DNA of 64,000 bases from Saliphagus infecundisoli (GCF_020177375.1 NZ_JAIWHV010000013.1:1-64000); one strand, 5' to 3'. Counted from the stretch's first letter, positions 53,191-62,845 are shown. Numbers and translations are program-made. The notes: generated by a model from the letters alone, not told the origin.

Positions 53191-54615
53191 TCACGACGAG
53201 CCGGTCGGGTTCCAGGCTTCCCCGGCCTCCACCGGGAGCAGCCGATCGCCGTCGGTGAACCCTTCCGGCCGGCCCGCGAGCCGATCGACGAGCCGGTCGC
53301 GCCACGTCGGGAGTTCCTCGGAGCGCTCGCCGGCGAGGTTGCGGGTCTCGAGGGGGTCGTCCGCGAGGTCGAAGAGGAGTTCGTCGCCCGTCGTGGGGTG
53401 CCAGACGTACTTCGCGTCCTCGCTCACGAGGAACTGCGTCCCCGTCTTCGGGTCGTAGGTCGGCCCGTGTTCGCCGTGATAGTGAGAGCGCCACTCCGCG
53501 TCCCCCTCCATCAGCGGCCACAGCGACCGGCCGTCGACCGATCCGGGGACCTCGACGCCCGCCGCCTCGAGGATCGTCGGGAGGAGGTCCTCGAGCCCGA
53601 CCGGTCGGGGGACCTCCCGGCCCCTCGGACGCTCCACCCGGTCCGGGGGACGGACGATCAGGGGGACCCGGGCGGAGCCCTCGTAGGCGAAGGTCTTCCG
53701 CCAGAGGCCGTGGTCGCCGAGCATATCGCCGTGATCCGAGGCGAAGATCACGAGGGTATTCTCCAGATCGGCGGCCCGGAGCAGCCGCCCGATCTGGCGG
53801 TCGACGTGGGTCACCGAGCCGTAGTAGCCCACCCGGGCCCGGTGGACGACCTCGCGGGGGAGGTCCGCGAGCCAGGCGTTCGTCGACGGGTACGCCGGAA
53901 CCCGATCGCCGTATATTCCCCTCGCCCAGTCGCCGACCGGCGGGTCGGGGATCTCCCGCCCGTCGTAGTGCTCCCAGGCGGCCCGCGGCGGGTCGTAGGG
54001 CTGGTGGGGCCGGACGTAGGAGACGTAGTGGAAGAACGGCCGCGTCGGGTCCCGGTCGTCGAGGAACTCGATCGCCCGATCGGTGGTCCAGACCGTCGGG
54101 TGGGCCTGCTCGTCTAAGTGCCAGGGCCGGGCGTCCCAGGAGTTTCGCCCGACGCCGTGGCCGATCTCGTCGGCGCCTTCGCGTTCGCGGGCGAGCCACC
54201 GGGAGTAGTCGTCCTCGCGTCCCGAGAGGCCGGCGTGGAGGACCGTCTCCTCGAACCCGATCCGGTTGCCGGCCGGAATCGCGTGGGTCTTCCCGGTCAG
54301 TCGCGTCCGGTAGCCCGCCTCCCGGAGGAGGCCGGCCAGCGTCGGCTCGAACGTCCAGGGTCGCCCGTGGTAGGTCGTCGCGTCGACGTTCGCGGGGCGT
54401 CGCCCGGTCCAGAGACACCGCCTGGCGGGGATCGACGACGGTGCCGGGGTGTACGCCCGGGTGAACATCGCCCCCTCGCCGACGAGCGAGTCGAGCGTCG
54501 GCGTGTGGACCAGCGGGTCGCCGTGGGCGTCCCGGGGACTCGCCGGATCGGCCCCGATCGCGCTCCCCCGGTGCTGGTCGGTCGTGATCAACAGCACGTT
54601 CGGTCGATCGGCCAT
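53191..54615 (-). CDS. Sulfatase, Ser-type (SIPAR)
   Basis: 474 residues. Metal site NVLLITTDQHRGSAIG (D13, Q14), and the modification motif is S61-I-P-A-R with Ser where cysteine-type sulfatases have Cys. Ser-type motifs are converted to formylglycine by radical-SAM maturases (anSME), not by FGE. FASDHGDMLGDHGLWRKTFA and the C-terminal YDPKTGTQFLVSEDAKYVWH complete the fold. It lies downstream of the heparinase-like lyase gene on the same strand, 68 bp apart, and probably removes sulfate from the glycan substrate. No maturase is seen in the window. No signal peptide; likely intracellular. Confidence 0.87.
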   Translation of the reverse strand: MADRPNVLLITTDQHRGSAIGADPASPRDAHGDPLVHTPTLDSLVGEGAMFTRAYTPAPSSIPARRCLWTGRRPANVDATTYHGRPWTFEPTLAGLLREAGYRTRLTGKTHAIPAGNRIGFEETVLHAGLSGREDDYSRWLAREREGADEIGHGVGRNSWDARPWHLDEQAHPTVWTTDRAIEFLDDRDPTRPFFHYVSYVRPHQPYDPPRAAWEHYDGREIPDPPVGDWARGIYGDRVPAYPSTNAWLADLPREVVHRARVGYYGSVTHVDRQIGRLLRAADLENTLVIFASDHGDMLGDHGLWRKTFAYEGSARVPLIVRPPDRVERPRGREVPRPVGLEDLLPTILEAAGVEVPGSVDGRSLWPLMEGDAEWRSHYHGEHGPTYDPKTGTQFLVSEDAKYVWHPTTGDELLFDLADDPLETRNLAGERSEELPTWRDRLVDRLAGRPEGFTDGDRLLPVEAGEAWNPTGSS

Positions 54616-54683
54616 ACGCCGGCTACGACGGATTCCGCCTTACGTCTGGTGCCCGTTCGAAGGCCCCGGAGGGGGGCGCCGAT

Positions 54684-57600
54684 CTACTCGACCTCGACGG
54701 TATCGGCGTAGACGTACTCCTCCCCGCCGATCGTCGCGAGGAGGGTGAACTCGTACGTTCCAGCCTCCCCGTAGGTGTGCCGGAGGTAGTGTCCGGAGGC
54801 CTCGTAGCCATCGCCGAACTCCCACTCGGCGTCCCAGACGTCATCGCCGACGATCTCGAAGACGTACTCCCGATCGGCGAGCCAGTCCTCCCGGCGGACG
54901 TCGTACACCTCCTCGGCGGGCGGCCCGTCGCCGCCGTCGCTCGGTCCTCCCTCGACCTCGATCGTCTCGGTGTAGGTGTACTCCTCGCCGTCGATCGTCG
55001 CGGTGAGGGTAACCTCGTACGTGCCGTCCTCCTCGTAGGTATGCCGGACGTAATGGCCCGACGCACGGGTGTCGTCGCCGAACTCCCAGTCGGCCGCCCA
55101 GACGTCGTTGCCGACGATCTCGAGGATGTACTCTCGCTCGTCGAGCCAGTGTTCCTGGCGAACGTCGAGCACCTCCGAAACCGGCGGCCGCTCGCCGCCG
55201 GGCGACCACGAGGTCGCGAGCGGAACCCGGACGTCGTCGCCCTCGCCGATGACGTAGTGGTAGCCCCCGTCCTCGAGTTCGTCGGGATCGACGAAGTCCC
55301 GGGTGAAGGTCTTCTTCCCGACGTCGAACGCGAGGGTGTTCCCGCTCGACTCGACTCCCTCGATCGGGTAGGCGCCGTTGCCCCGGCCGCGCTGGTCGCG
55401 CTCGTCGATGCGTTCTTTCGGGTCCGGATCTCCCTGGTGGGGATTCGTATCGTCGTTGTCGACGTAGACGAAGCCGGCGTGGCGGTCGACGTGACGGCGG
55501 TCTCCATCGGCCTGGACCTCGAGTTCGTTGTCTAGGGTCATCCCCTTCGTGAAGGCGTCGACGGTCCCGCGGACCTCGTTCGCGTTCTCCTGGATCAACT
55601 GGCCGTCGGTGGTGGGCTGGAGTCGGGTCCCGTCGTGGACGTACGCGTACTCGGGCTCCCCGTCCTCGACCGAATAGAGCCCGAAGAACCCCCTGAACTG
55701 GAAGGTGTCGTCGACGGTGAGCGTCGCGTCGCTATCGAGCGAACGGACCACGTAGTCCGTGCGTCCGTTCGAGAGGGTCACCTTCAGCGCGTGGCCCTCG
55801 CCGCCCGTGACGTCGGCCTCCTCGATCGACTCGACGGCGCGGTCGCCCTCGTAGTGCTCGATCACGGACGTGAACGTGGTCTCCATCTCCGACCCGCTCC
55901 GGTCGAGGAAGGCGTATCTCAGATCGTCCTCCGGCGCGGACCCGCCGCTGCTGTCGGGCGGATGGGCGTCGGCGAGGGCGACCTCGTCGAAGTCGCCGAT
56001 GCTGGTCAGCCGAAGGTGGACCTCCTCGGCGTCGTCGTCCCGGAAGTTGTAGTGGTCCTCGACGTCCCAGTCGACGGTGACCTTCTCCGACGGATCGTCG
56101 TCGCGCTCGACGTTATCGAAGTAGTTCATCCCCGAGCCCGCAGAGCGGGGATCCCGAGTGCTATCGTAGTCGTCGTCGCCGTAGGGAACGTCCGGACCGG
56201 CGAGCGTTCCGCCCTCCTGGGCCTCGAGATCGAGTCCCTCGGTGGTAACTCCGGCTTTCGTCGCGTGGAAGCCGTATCGGTGGTGGTCGCCGCCGGCGAC
56301 GTCGAAGAAGTCGACGGCGTAGGAGCGTTCCTGGCCGACGGTGATCAGGGCGGTCGTCCGACGGTACTCCTCCGTGGCGTCGTAGCAGTGTGGCGCCTCG
56401 ACGTCGATCAGGTCGACCCGCTCGTCGTCCCCCTCGAAGTGGCGAGGATTGCCGACCCAGTGGTGTTTCTGGCCGCGTTCGTCGACCATCACCGTGTTGT
56501 GACTGATCGTGTTGTCGGTGTACATCCGGCTCGGGGGATGGTCGCCGGTTTCGGCCGGATACCCGACGTCCCGGGCGAGGTCCATTTCGTTGGCCGCGAC
56601 GCCGATCTGGAGCGTGTCCCGGTGGGCGTGGGAGGTGCCACCGCCCTCGACGCCGTTGCGGCCGTAATACATCCACACCGCGCGCTTGACGTTCCCGAGG
56701 GTGACCTTCTCCTTTCGCTCGCGCTCCCGTTCGTCGAGCAGCGTCAGGTAGTACAGCGCCATGCTGTAGCCGCCCGCGTCGTCGTTCTGTCCGACACAGT
56801 CCCAGCGCATCGTGGAGGTCCCCTCGGGGAGGTCTCGGACGTACGTCAGGACCTCCCGACCGCTGCCGTCGGCCATGAAGTCGACCGTGTCGACGTACTC
56901 GTCGTCGATGTAAAGTTCGTAGATGCCGTACGTGCCGACGAACAGCGCCTCGATCTCGAGTTCGTACTCGCCTGCCTCCTCGACGTCGAACTCGAAGCTC
57001 CACCACTCGCCCGCCTCGTCGGCCTCGAACTGGATGGCCTCGTCGAAGCTGTCGTCGACCGCCGCGGAGGCGTCGGCGAACAGGTCGGAGGTGTCGTAGG
57101 TCACGCCGAACGAGCCGGCGGTGTAGTTCTCCCCGTCGCGAAGCGCCGCGAAGCCGAAGCCCGCGAGGTTCGTACTCGGGACGTCGAGGGGGCCCTCGGC
57201 GTCGATGACCGACTGGATCTCGTCGGCGAGGCCCTCGGGTTCGGCGTCGTAGATCGATCCCCGCATCCCCGCCGTCGAGTAGCCGTTCGAGTAGTGCCAC
57301 AACTGGGCGAACTCCGGGTCGCCCGTCACCTCGTAGCCGGCTTCGATCGCGCTCGTGCTCCACTCGGTTCCCGACGGATAGTGGGTGTCGCCCAGCGCGG
57401 GCGAAAACGAGTCCAATAGGAGCAGGTCAGCGTTGATCTTCAGGGCGTTCTGGAACTTCGGATGCTGGTAGAGGTTCGCCCCGTCGAACCCGTCGTACCC
57501 CTGGAGGTTCTCGGCGACCTGGCGGATTGAGGACATCCGGATCCGGTTGTAGCCGAGCGATCCCTCGTGCCAGTAGCCGTCCCGATCCGCCTCGTCTACG

Positions 57601-58943
57601 ATCGGCGCCAGCACGTTCCCGCCGGTCGTGTACCAGTTCTCGGGCTCCTCGTTCCAGACGTCGCCGTCGAAGACCTCCTCGCCCGGCTGGAACACCCACT
57701 CGAGGGCCTCGCGGGTGTAGCCGGCCTCGCGCGTGTCGTCCTGGACGCGCGCCGAGATCGCGACCGCCGAGAGCTGTCCCCGTCCGGGGGCCATCTGTGA
57801 ATCCTTGGCCGCGGGAAGCATCTCCTGAACGTAGTTCTCCTCGATGTTCTCGTGGACCGCCACGGCCGAGTCCTTTCCCTCCAGTCCGGGATACTCCTCG
57901 GTCTTTCCGTCGAGGAACTCGACGACCGCGTCCGCGACGTCCTGGTCGTCCAGGGCGGGGAAGAAGGCGTCGTAGGCGACGAGCAGGTTGCGGGCCAGAT
58001 TCCCCTCCCAGTGGGAGCCAATGATCCGTCCGGTCTGTCGGCCGCCGTGGTTGTTCCAGAAGCCGTCGGCGTTTCGCTGGTAGTCCGCGATGGTCATCTC
58101 GGGGTAGACGTCGGCGATACGGTCCAGCATCACCAGCCCGGCGATCGCGTACTCGGGGTCCTCGGCGAGCAGGTAGCCGTCGGACAACGAGGCCAGAATC
58201 CGTCTGATGCCGCCGGGTCGCCAGACGAACCAGTGGTTGTAGTAGGCGACGAGGTTCCAGCGGTTGCCCTCGCCCAGACCGAGGTCGTCCTCGCCGTCGA
58301 TCCACCCCCAGCCGTCGTCTACGCCCCAGCCCTCGCCCATCTCGGGGTGTTCCTCGTTGACCAGCAGCGAGTCGTCCGCGAGGTCGGGGTCGAACATCCC
58401 GCGGTCGTCCAGCCCGCTCTCGCGATAGGCCCCGAAGTCGTTCGTCGGGAGGACCAGGTTCCCCTCGCCGTGGGGGTCGGAGACCGTCGTCTCGATCTTC
58501 CAGGGACGGTCGGTTCCCGGGCTACTGATCCCTCCCAGGACGTTCCGCTCGGCCGCGATGCCGCCAGCACGGGGAACCTTTTGAGACGTCACCAGACTCC
58601 AGAGCCGGTCTAAGTCTCGGTCGTATGCGTCGAGGCGGCCCTCGGCCCCGCTGACCGCGCCGTCGCGTTCGTTCTCCGCCCAGTCGTAGCGGTCGATGTT
58701 CTGCTGGGCGTTCTCGCGGTCCGCTTCGGTCCACATCGTCGGCCGCGTCTTGCGGTGGTACTGCCCGTCACCTTCCTGGGTGGCCGTTCCGGTTGGCGAG
58801 AGCAGTCCGCCGATCACACCGACACCGGTCGTCGCGAGCATCGACCGCCGCGACACGTCGAACCGCCCCGTCCGATCGAGGACCGAACTCAGCCCCTCCC
58901 GGGACCAGTCGTTGCCGTTTCCGTCGGTATCGTTGGGTGCCAT
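54684..58943 (-). CDS. Secreted heparinase II/III-like polysaccharide lyase with CBM-like and two PKD-like domains
   Basis: 1419 residues. Twin-arginine signal SRRSMLATTGVGVIGGLLSP at about 30-50. The N-terminal 600 residues form an alpha/alpha toroid (WNLVAYYNHWFVWRPGGIRR, GRQTGRIIGSHWEGNLARNL). A beta-sandwich like CBM6/35 (WWSFEFDVEEAGEYELEIEA) lies at about 630-730. The heparinase II/III C-terminal beta part follows, with GGTSHAHRDTLQIGVAANEM and DNTISHNTVMVDERGQKHHW. The C terminus holds two tandem PKD-like repeats of about 75 residues (WEFGDD...GHYVRHTYEEDGTYEVTL; WEFGDG...GHYLRHTYGEAGTYEFTL). Lyases of this type cleave uronic-acid glycans by beta-elimination. Tyr/His catalytic residues are plausible but not proven. 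A TATA box at 58966-58976 precedes it. Confidence 0.8.
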   Translation of the reverse strand: MAPNDTDGNGNDWSREGLSSVLDRTGRFDVSRRSMLATTGVGVIGGLLSPTGTATQEGDGQYHRKTRPTMWTEADRENAQQNIDRYDWAENERDGAVSGAEGRLDAYDRDLDRLWSLVTSQKVPRAGGIAAERNVLGGISSPGTDRPWKIETTVSDPHGEGNLVLPTNDFGAYRESGLDDRGMFDPDLADDSLLVNEEHPEMGEGWGVDDGWGWIDGEDDLGLGEGNRWNLVAYYNHWFVWRPGGIRRILASLSDGYLLAEDPEYAIAGLVMLDRIADVYPEMTIADYQRNADGFWNNHGGRQTGRIIGSHWEGNLARNLLVAYDAFFPALDDQDVADAVVEFLDGKTEEYPGLEGKDSAVAVHENIEENYVQEMLPAAKDSQMAPGRGQLSAVAISARVQDDTREAGYTREALEWVFQPGEEVFDGDVWNEEPENWYTTGGNVLAPIVDEADRDGYWHEGSLGYNRIRMSSIRQVAENLQGYDGFDGANLYQHPKFQNALKINADLLLLDSFSPALGDTHYPSGTEWSTSAIEAGYEVTGDPEFAQLWHYSNGYSTAGMRGSIYDAEPEGLADEIQSVIDAEGPLDVPSTNLAGFGFAALRDGENYTAGSFGVTYDTSDLFADASAAVDDSFDEAIQFEADEAGEWWSFEFDVEEAGEYELEIEALFVGTYGIYELYIDDEYVDTVDFMADGSGREVLTYVRDLPEGTSTMRWDCVGQNDDAGGYSMALYYLTLLDERERERKEKVTLGNVKRAVWMYYGRNGVEGGGTSHAHRDTLQIGVAANEMDLARDVGYPAETGDHPPSRMYTDNTISHNTVMVDERGQKHHWVGNPRHFEGDDERVDLIDVEAPHCYDATEEYRRTTALITVGQERSYAVDFFDVAGGDHHRYGFHATKAGVTTEGLDLEAQEGGTLAGPDVPYGDDDYDSTRDPRSAGSGMNYFDNVERDDDPSEKVTVDWDVEDHYNFRDDDAEEVHLRLTSIGDFDEVALADAHPPDSSGGSAPEDDLRYAFLDRSGSEMETTFTSVIEHYEGDRAVESIEEADVTGGEGHALKVTLSNGRTDYVVRSLDSDATLTVDDTFQFRGFFGLYSVEDGEPEYAYVHDGTRLQPTTDGQLIQENANEVRGTVDAFTKGMTLDNELEVQADGDRRHVDRHAGFVYVDNDDTNPHQGDPDPKERIDERDQRGRGNGAYPIEGVESSGNTLAFDVGKKTFTRDFVDPDELEDGGYHYVIGEGDDVRVPLATSWSPGGERPPVSEVLDVRQEHWLDEREYILEIVGNDVWAADWEFGDDTRASGHYVRHTYEEDGTYEVTLTATIDGEEYTYTETIEVEGGPSDGGDGPPAEEVYDVRREDWLADREYVFEIVGDDVWDAEWEFGDGYEASGHYLRHTYGEAGTYEFTLLATIGGEEYVYADTVEVE

Positions 58944-58965
58944 CCGTTCACACGATACACCCGGG

Positions 58966-58976
58966 AATAATATATC
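58966..58976 (-). promoter_or_regulatory. TATA box of the heparinase-like gene
   Basis: On the minus strand GATATATTATT is centred about 28 bp upstream of the ATG at 58943, which predicts a leaderless transcript. This separates it from the GH20 gene 160 bp upstream; the two may still be co-transcribed but a promoter of its own is present. Confidence 0.5.
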
Positions 58977-59104
58977 TTTTGGAAATTACTACTAACACCG
59001 AGCGATGAACGTCGTCGGAGCGAGCGGAAACGGCGATCACGGAGGGTCCCGACTGGCGTCTCCGCTACGAACATCCGACGGACGCCGCGACCTCCGACCC
59101 GCTT

Positions 59105-60832
59105 TCAGGGCCGGTCGAGCACGCCACGCCCGTCGCGCTCGGCGACCTCGAGAAGCCACTCGAGGGCATCGACGTACGCCGACGCGGTCTCGGGGTACAC
59201 CACCCGCCCCGAATCGCGAAGCCCGGTCAACGTCTCGATCGTTTCCTCGTACTCCGAGCGGGCCTCCGTTGGCGAGAGATCGGGAAGCGAGCGATCCGGA
59301 TGGGCCGGCGGGTCGGGATCCGAGCGCTTCCAGTTCGTCGGGAGGATCAGCCCACCGAGCTCCCGGTAGACGTCTCCCCCGTCGGGGACGAACGGGCCGA
59401 GCGCGTGACGGGTCACCGTGGACGAGATCGCGGATCCACCCTCGACGGGGTCGGGGTTCCAGAGCCGGTCGGCGAACAGGGGAATCGCCGACGGGAGCGC
59501 CCGCTCGAAATACTGCCGTCGCTCCTCGCTCGAGGGCTCCCAGGCGGCGAGTTCGCCGCCGCCGACCATCGACTCCCGTCCCTCGGGGACGCTCGGGCGG
59601 CGCCGGGGCGCCCAGCCGCGCATGTACTCCTCCCCGATCCACCCCCGGACGTAGGCCGCGTGGACGTAGGAGTTGACCACCTCGAACCCCTCCTCGACGA
59701 ACCGCGCCATGCTACAGCCATCGACGGGTCCGCGGCCCGGGGCGGCGACGCGCCAGAACTGGATCAGAATATTTCTGGGGAGGTCCGGCGACTCCGAGAC
59801 GTCGATCTGGTCGTTCCAGAGCATGGTCCGCCGGTCGTGGCTCTCGAGGAAGCCGTGGAGCCGGCGGACGAACGAATAGAAGTGGTCGGTCGGCGTCTCG
59901 AAGCCCTCGGCGGCCATCCGCTCCCGGCAGTCCGCACACTCCTCCCAGGAGTGGCCGTGCATCTCCCACTCGTCGCCTCCGAGGTGGACGACCTCGAAGG
60001 GAAACACCTCGATCACCTCCTCCAAGAGGGTCTCGAGGAACTCGTAGCTCTCCTCGCTCCCGATACAGATCGTCCGGTCGGAGGGCTCGCCGTCCGGAAC
60101 GGTACACCGGAGTTCGGGATGGCGCTCGAGAACGTGTTCTGCGTGGGCCGGGACGTCGATCTCGGGGACGATCTCGATCCCGCGTCGGCCGGCGTACGCG
60201 ACCAGCTCCTCGACGTCGTCCGGCGAGTACGCCGGGCGCTCGCTCCCGTCGAGATCGCGGTTCAGCTCCGGGTAGGCCGTAGACTCGAGGGCGTACCCCT
60301 CGTCGTCGAGCAGGTGGAGGTGGAGTCGGTTCAGCTTCGCCCGGGCGGCCTGGTCGATCCGCCGTTTGACCCGTTCGACGGAGAGAAAGCCCCGAGCGGG
60401 GTCGAGCATGAGCCCGCGCCAGTTGGTCTCCGGCCAGTCGTGGATTTTCCCTGCCGGAAGCGTCCACCTCTCTCCGTCCCGGACGAGGGCCGTCACGAGC
60501 GACTGGCAACCGTGGCGGAGCCCGGCAGTTGTCGCGGACCGGATCTCGACGGCGTCGGCATCCGGATCCGCACGGAGGACGTATCCCTCCGGGTCGTCGA
60601 ACCGCTCGCTTGGCTTCTTAATGATCTCCAGTTGGACGTCGGCCCCCTCGACTCCCGCTTCGATTCGGCGGGAAGGTTCGGTCGTCTCCCGCTTGAGGAG
60701 ATCCCCGAGAAGCGATGCGGCCGGATCGACGTCGCCACCGCTCGAGGAAATACGGAACGGCGGTTCGATCCGGACGACGTCCGACCCCCTCCGAACGTGG
60801 CGCGGCCTCGGCAGGACGGGCGGCTCGGTCAT
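59105..60832 (-). CDS. Glycoside hydrolase family 20 beta-N-acetylhexosaminidase
   Basis: 575 residues. The catalytic D287-E288 pair in VVHLGGDEWEMHGHSW is diagnostic of GH20, which uses substrate-assisted catalysis on terminal GlcNAc/GalNAc. An N-terminal GH20b domain (residues 1-130), the barrel entry NWRGLMLDPARGFLSVERVK and IEIVPEIDVPAHAEHVLERH are present. No signal peptide, so probably intracellular. The ATG at 60832 is chosen as the first that starts the known domain; an in-frame upstream ATG at 60958 adds 42 residues of unrelated, AT-rich-coded sequence. It precedes the lyase and sulfatase genes on the same strand. Confidence 0.92.
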   Translation of the reverse strand: MTEPPVLPRPRHVRRGSDVVRIEPPFRISSSGGDVDPAASLLGDLLKRETTEPSRRIEAGVEGADVQLEIIKKPSERFDDPEGYVLRADPDADAVEIRSATTAGLRHGCQSLVTALVRDGERWTLPAGKIHDWPETNWRGLMLDPARGFLSVERVKRRIDQAARAKLNRLHLHLLDDEGYALESTAYPELNRDLDGSERPAYSPDDVEELVAYAGRRGIEIVPEIDVPAHAEHVLERHPELRCTVPDGEPSDRTICIGSEESYEFLETLLEEVIEVFPFEVVHLGGDEWEMHGHSWEECADCRERMAAEGFETPTDHFYSFVRRLHGFLESHDRRTMLWNDQIDVSESPDLPRNILIQFWRVAAPGRGPVDGCSMARFVEEGFEVVNSYVHAAYVRGWIGEEYMRGWAPRRRPSVPEGRESMVGGGELAAWEPSSEERRQYFERALPSAIPLFADRLWNPDPVEGGSAISSTVTRHALGPFVPDGGDVYRELGGLILPTNWKRSDPDPPAHPDRSLPDLSPTEARSEYEETIETLTGLRDSGRVVYPETASAYVDALEWLLEVAERDGRGVLDRP

Positions 60833-61180
60833 GGTTCCGACGAGGGAACCGACCAGCTTAACCGTTTTCCCGCCAGGAGAAAAAGTACCAATCTTAGCGC
60901 GAAGGAAGCCGCCGAGTAAGGATATATTGTTTTCATGATAACATAGAATAATTTTCATGTCTTTCTACGATCAGTTGAGAGGTCCCCTACCACGGGTTCT
61001 GCAAAACGGCGAAAATACCGATTTCAAAGGTGACCGCTTCACGGACTGTTATCGGGGTGTATGAAGGATTCTATAACACCCTCTGGTGACTCAATGATGC
61101 TCAACCGCATGGTTCAGAAGGCGCGCCAGCGAGACGTATTTTCCTGCGAAGGTATGGCAGGGCATATACATCTTCGCGGT
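60833..61180. other. Spacer upstream of GH20
   Basis: About 350 bp, AT-richer near 60900-60960. It contains the promoter side of GH20 and the start of the decayed transposase. No other gene is supported. Confidence 0.4.
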
Positions 61181-61189
61181 ATTTTTGCA

Positions 61190-61715
61190 TCATGTAGGCC
61201 TCTCGTATTGGCCTTTCGAGCTCGTGGACAGCTCGTATGAGATCAAACAGACGTTCCACCGGTTAGAGAATCTGTTCGATCCGGACTGCCGGGCTCGCCA
61301 CGAGGTAGCCACCGACGAGACGACAATCGAAACCGACGGTACCGAGCATTACGTCTAAGTGGCAGTCGGGTGTGAGGGACCCGAAATACTTGCCGTCGAG
61401 GCCTCTCTCGGCCGGCAAAGTCTTGCTTCGCTGCCAATTTGAAGGACGTGCTTGACTAATGCCGCGGTTTCGCACTGGTGGGGGACGACCGCGATCCCTG
61501 TTACGATCGGCTGTCCACGCTCTCAGATTGCAAGTACGAACATGAAACGGAGGGAAATCACTCGCTCATCGAAGCCTAGTTCGGTATCCTCAACTATCGA
61601 ACTATACACCTCTACCATCGATTTTTCTTCCGTAGCACCACCAGCTTAACCCAATCGTGGTTGATAGCCTTTACCGCTCTGACAATGCCACACTCAAACC
61701 TTGACATCCTTGGAA
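61190..61715 (+). pseudogene. Decayed haloarchaeal IS6-like/DDE transposase
   Basis: Pieces across frames: LVDSSYEIKQTFHRLENLFD, EVATDETTIETDGTEHYV, stop, VAVGCEGPEILAVEASLGRQ, then DDRDPCYDRLSTLSD, EGNHSLIEA, stop, FGILNYRTIHLYHRFFF and SWLIAFTALTMPH. The pattern (DET.....WAA.D......E.S.GR, W.........E..FG.L..R....YHRFP...S......W..AF.A) belongs to a common haloarchaeal DDE transposase. Several stops and frameshifts; clearly dead. Confidence 0.7.
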
Positions 61716-61722
61716 ACACTAT

Positions 61723-62845
61723 GCCTTGTTTTGCCGCTGATTAACGGCAGCTTCAGAGGCTCTCACAGCAAGATTCCGTCAGGCTCACCAGGATTTGGAC
61801 GCCGTCTGGCGATATGGTATCGCTCAGACGGCTGGCGCGGATGTGTCGAGACCTTGCCAAACAGCACGTTGACGATCCGGACGTACCCGCCGCGCCCGAG
61901 GGCGCGGACGGGTACGCCGAGTGGGCACAGATCGCGTTGATTCTGTTCCGTATCGAACTCGAGAAGAGCCTTCGCGAGACTGAGGATTACCTTGACGAGA
62001 TGCCCGGCGTCCTCGCCGAGTTTGACCTCGATGAGGCACCGCACTACAGTTCGCTCTGCCGGTGGGAACAAGAGTATCGGATGCGCGAACTCCGCCGCCT
62101 GCTCCGCGCTTCGGCGGAGCAGGCAGGCTGGAGCGGAGAAGCGGCCATTGACGCGAGTGGCTTCCAGCGCGATCAAACCAGTCACCACTATCGCGACCGC
62201 GCGAACTACTCGTTCCAGTCGATGAAGACAACGATCTTGATCGACGTGCACTCGCTGGCGATCAAGGACGTTCATTACACGACGAAGAAGGCCTGGGACG
62301 GTCATATTGGGATGCAGGTCTTCCGCCGGAACGCGGAAGACCTGTGCGTGATGTCTGCTGACGCGAACTACTCGTGGAGCGACCTCCGTGAGGAGTGTCG
62401 CTCCGAATCAACGCGACCGTTGATCAAGCACAGAGAACAGACACCGTTACAGAAGGCCCACAACGCCCGGATGAACGAGGACTACAACCAGCGCTGGATG
62501 AGTGAAACAGGCTTCTCGCAGTTGAAAGAGGACGACGGCGAGAAGTTACGCTCCCGGAGTTGGCACGGCCAATTCCGGGAGCTCACACGGAAGTGTATCG
62601 TGCATAACCTCACGCAGGCGGCGAGTTAGGGCTCGCCGCCTGCTCTCTTTCTCCGGGCGTATCCGGGAGAGACATCGCCGCCGTCACCGAACCAAGAGAC
62701 CAAGATACCATAGTTCTGACTCTTCAGCACGCATCAGTAGCGACCGCTACTACATCTTCTGATCCCGAAATCCCGTCTCTAACGCCGTGAACGTATGAAT
62801 GACCGGCCTTACCTCGACGCAGTCATGCGATTCAACAAGGCAAAA
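61723..62845 (+). mobile_element. Probable IS5-family element with uncertain ends
   Basis: The transposase gene below must lie in an element of about 1.1 kb. Candidate ends are TGCCTTGTT at 61723-61731 and AACAAGGCA at 62834-62842, which are inverted, and CACTA occurs just outside both (61718-61722, 62846-62850). The outer bases do not align perfectly, so the boundaries are tentative. It appears to have inserted into the 3' end of the decayed transposase. Confidence 0.4.
61814..62629 (+). CDS. IS5-family transposase (haloarchaeal)
   Basis: 271 residues. DDE motifs: AAIDASGFQRDQTSHHYRDR (first Asp), VMSADANYSWSDLRE (second) and the Glu of WMSETGFSQLKEDDGEKLRS, with the Y-(x2)-R-(x3)-E-like arrangement modified. 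The order and length fit the IS5 family in haloarchaea. The frame is intact. It ends at a TAG in an arginine/glycine-coding stretch near the right end of the element. Confidence 0.88.
   Translation: MVSLRRLARMCRDLAKQHVDDPDVPAAPEGADGYAEWAQIALILFRIELEKSLRETEDYLDEMPGVLAEFDLDEAPHYSSLCRWEQEYRMRELRRLLRASAEQAGWSGEAAIDASGFQRDQTSHHYRDRANYSFQSMKTTILIDVHSLAIKDVHYTTKKAWDGHIGMQVFRRNAEDLCVMSADANYSWSDLREECRSESTRPLIKHREQTPLQKAHNARMNEDYNQRWMSETGFSQLKEDDGEKLRSRSWHGQFRELTRKCIVHNLTQAAS

Noticed and set aside
55635-57419. 594-codon plus-strand frame opposite the heparinase-like gene
   Set aside because: Antisense artefact; Val/Asp/Arg-rich without any domain.
60833-60958. N-terminal extension of GH20 from the ATG at 60958
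   Set aside because: The extra 42 residues are coded by AT-rich DNA and do not match GH20; the domain starts at 60832.
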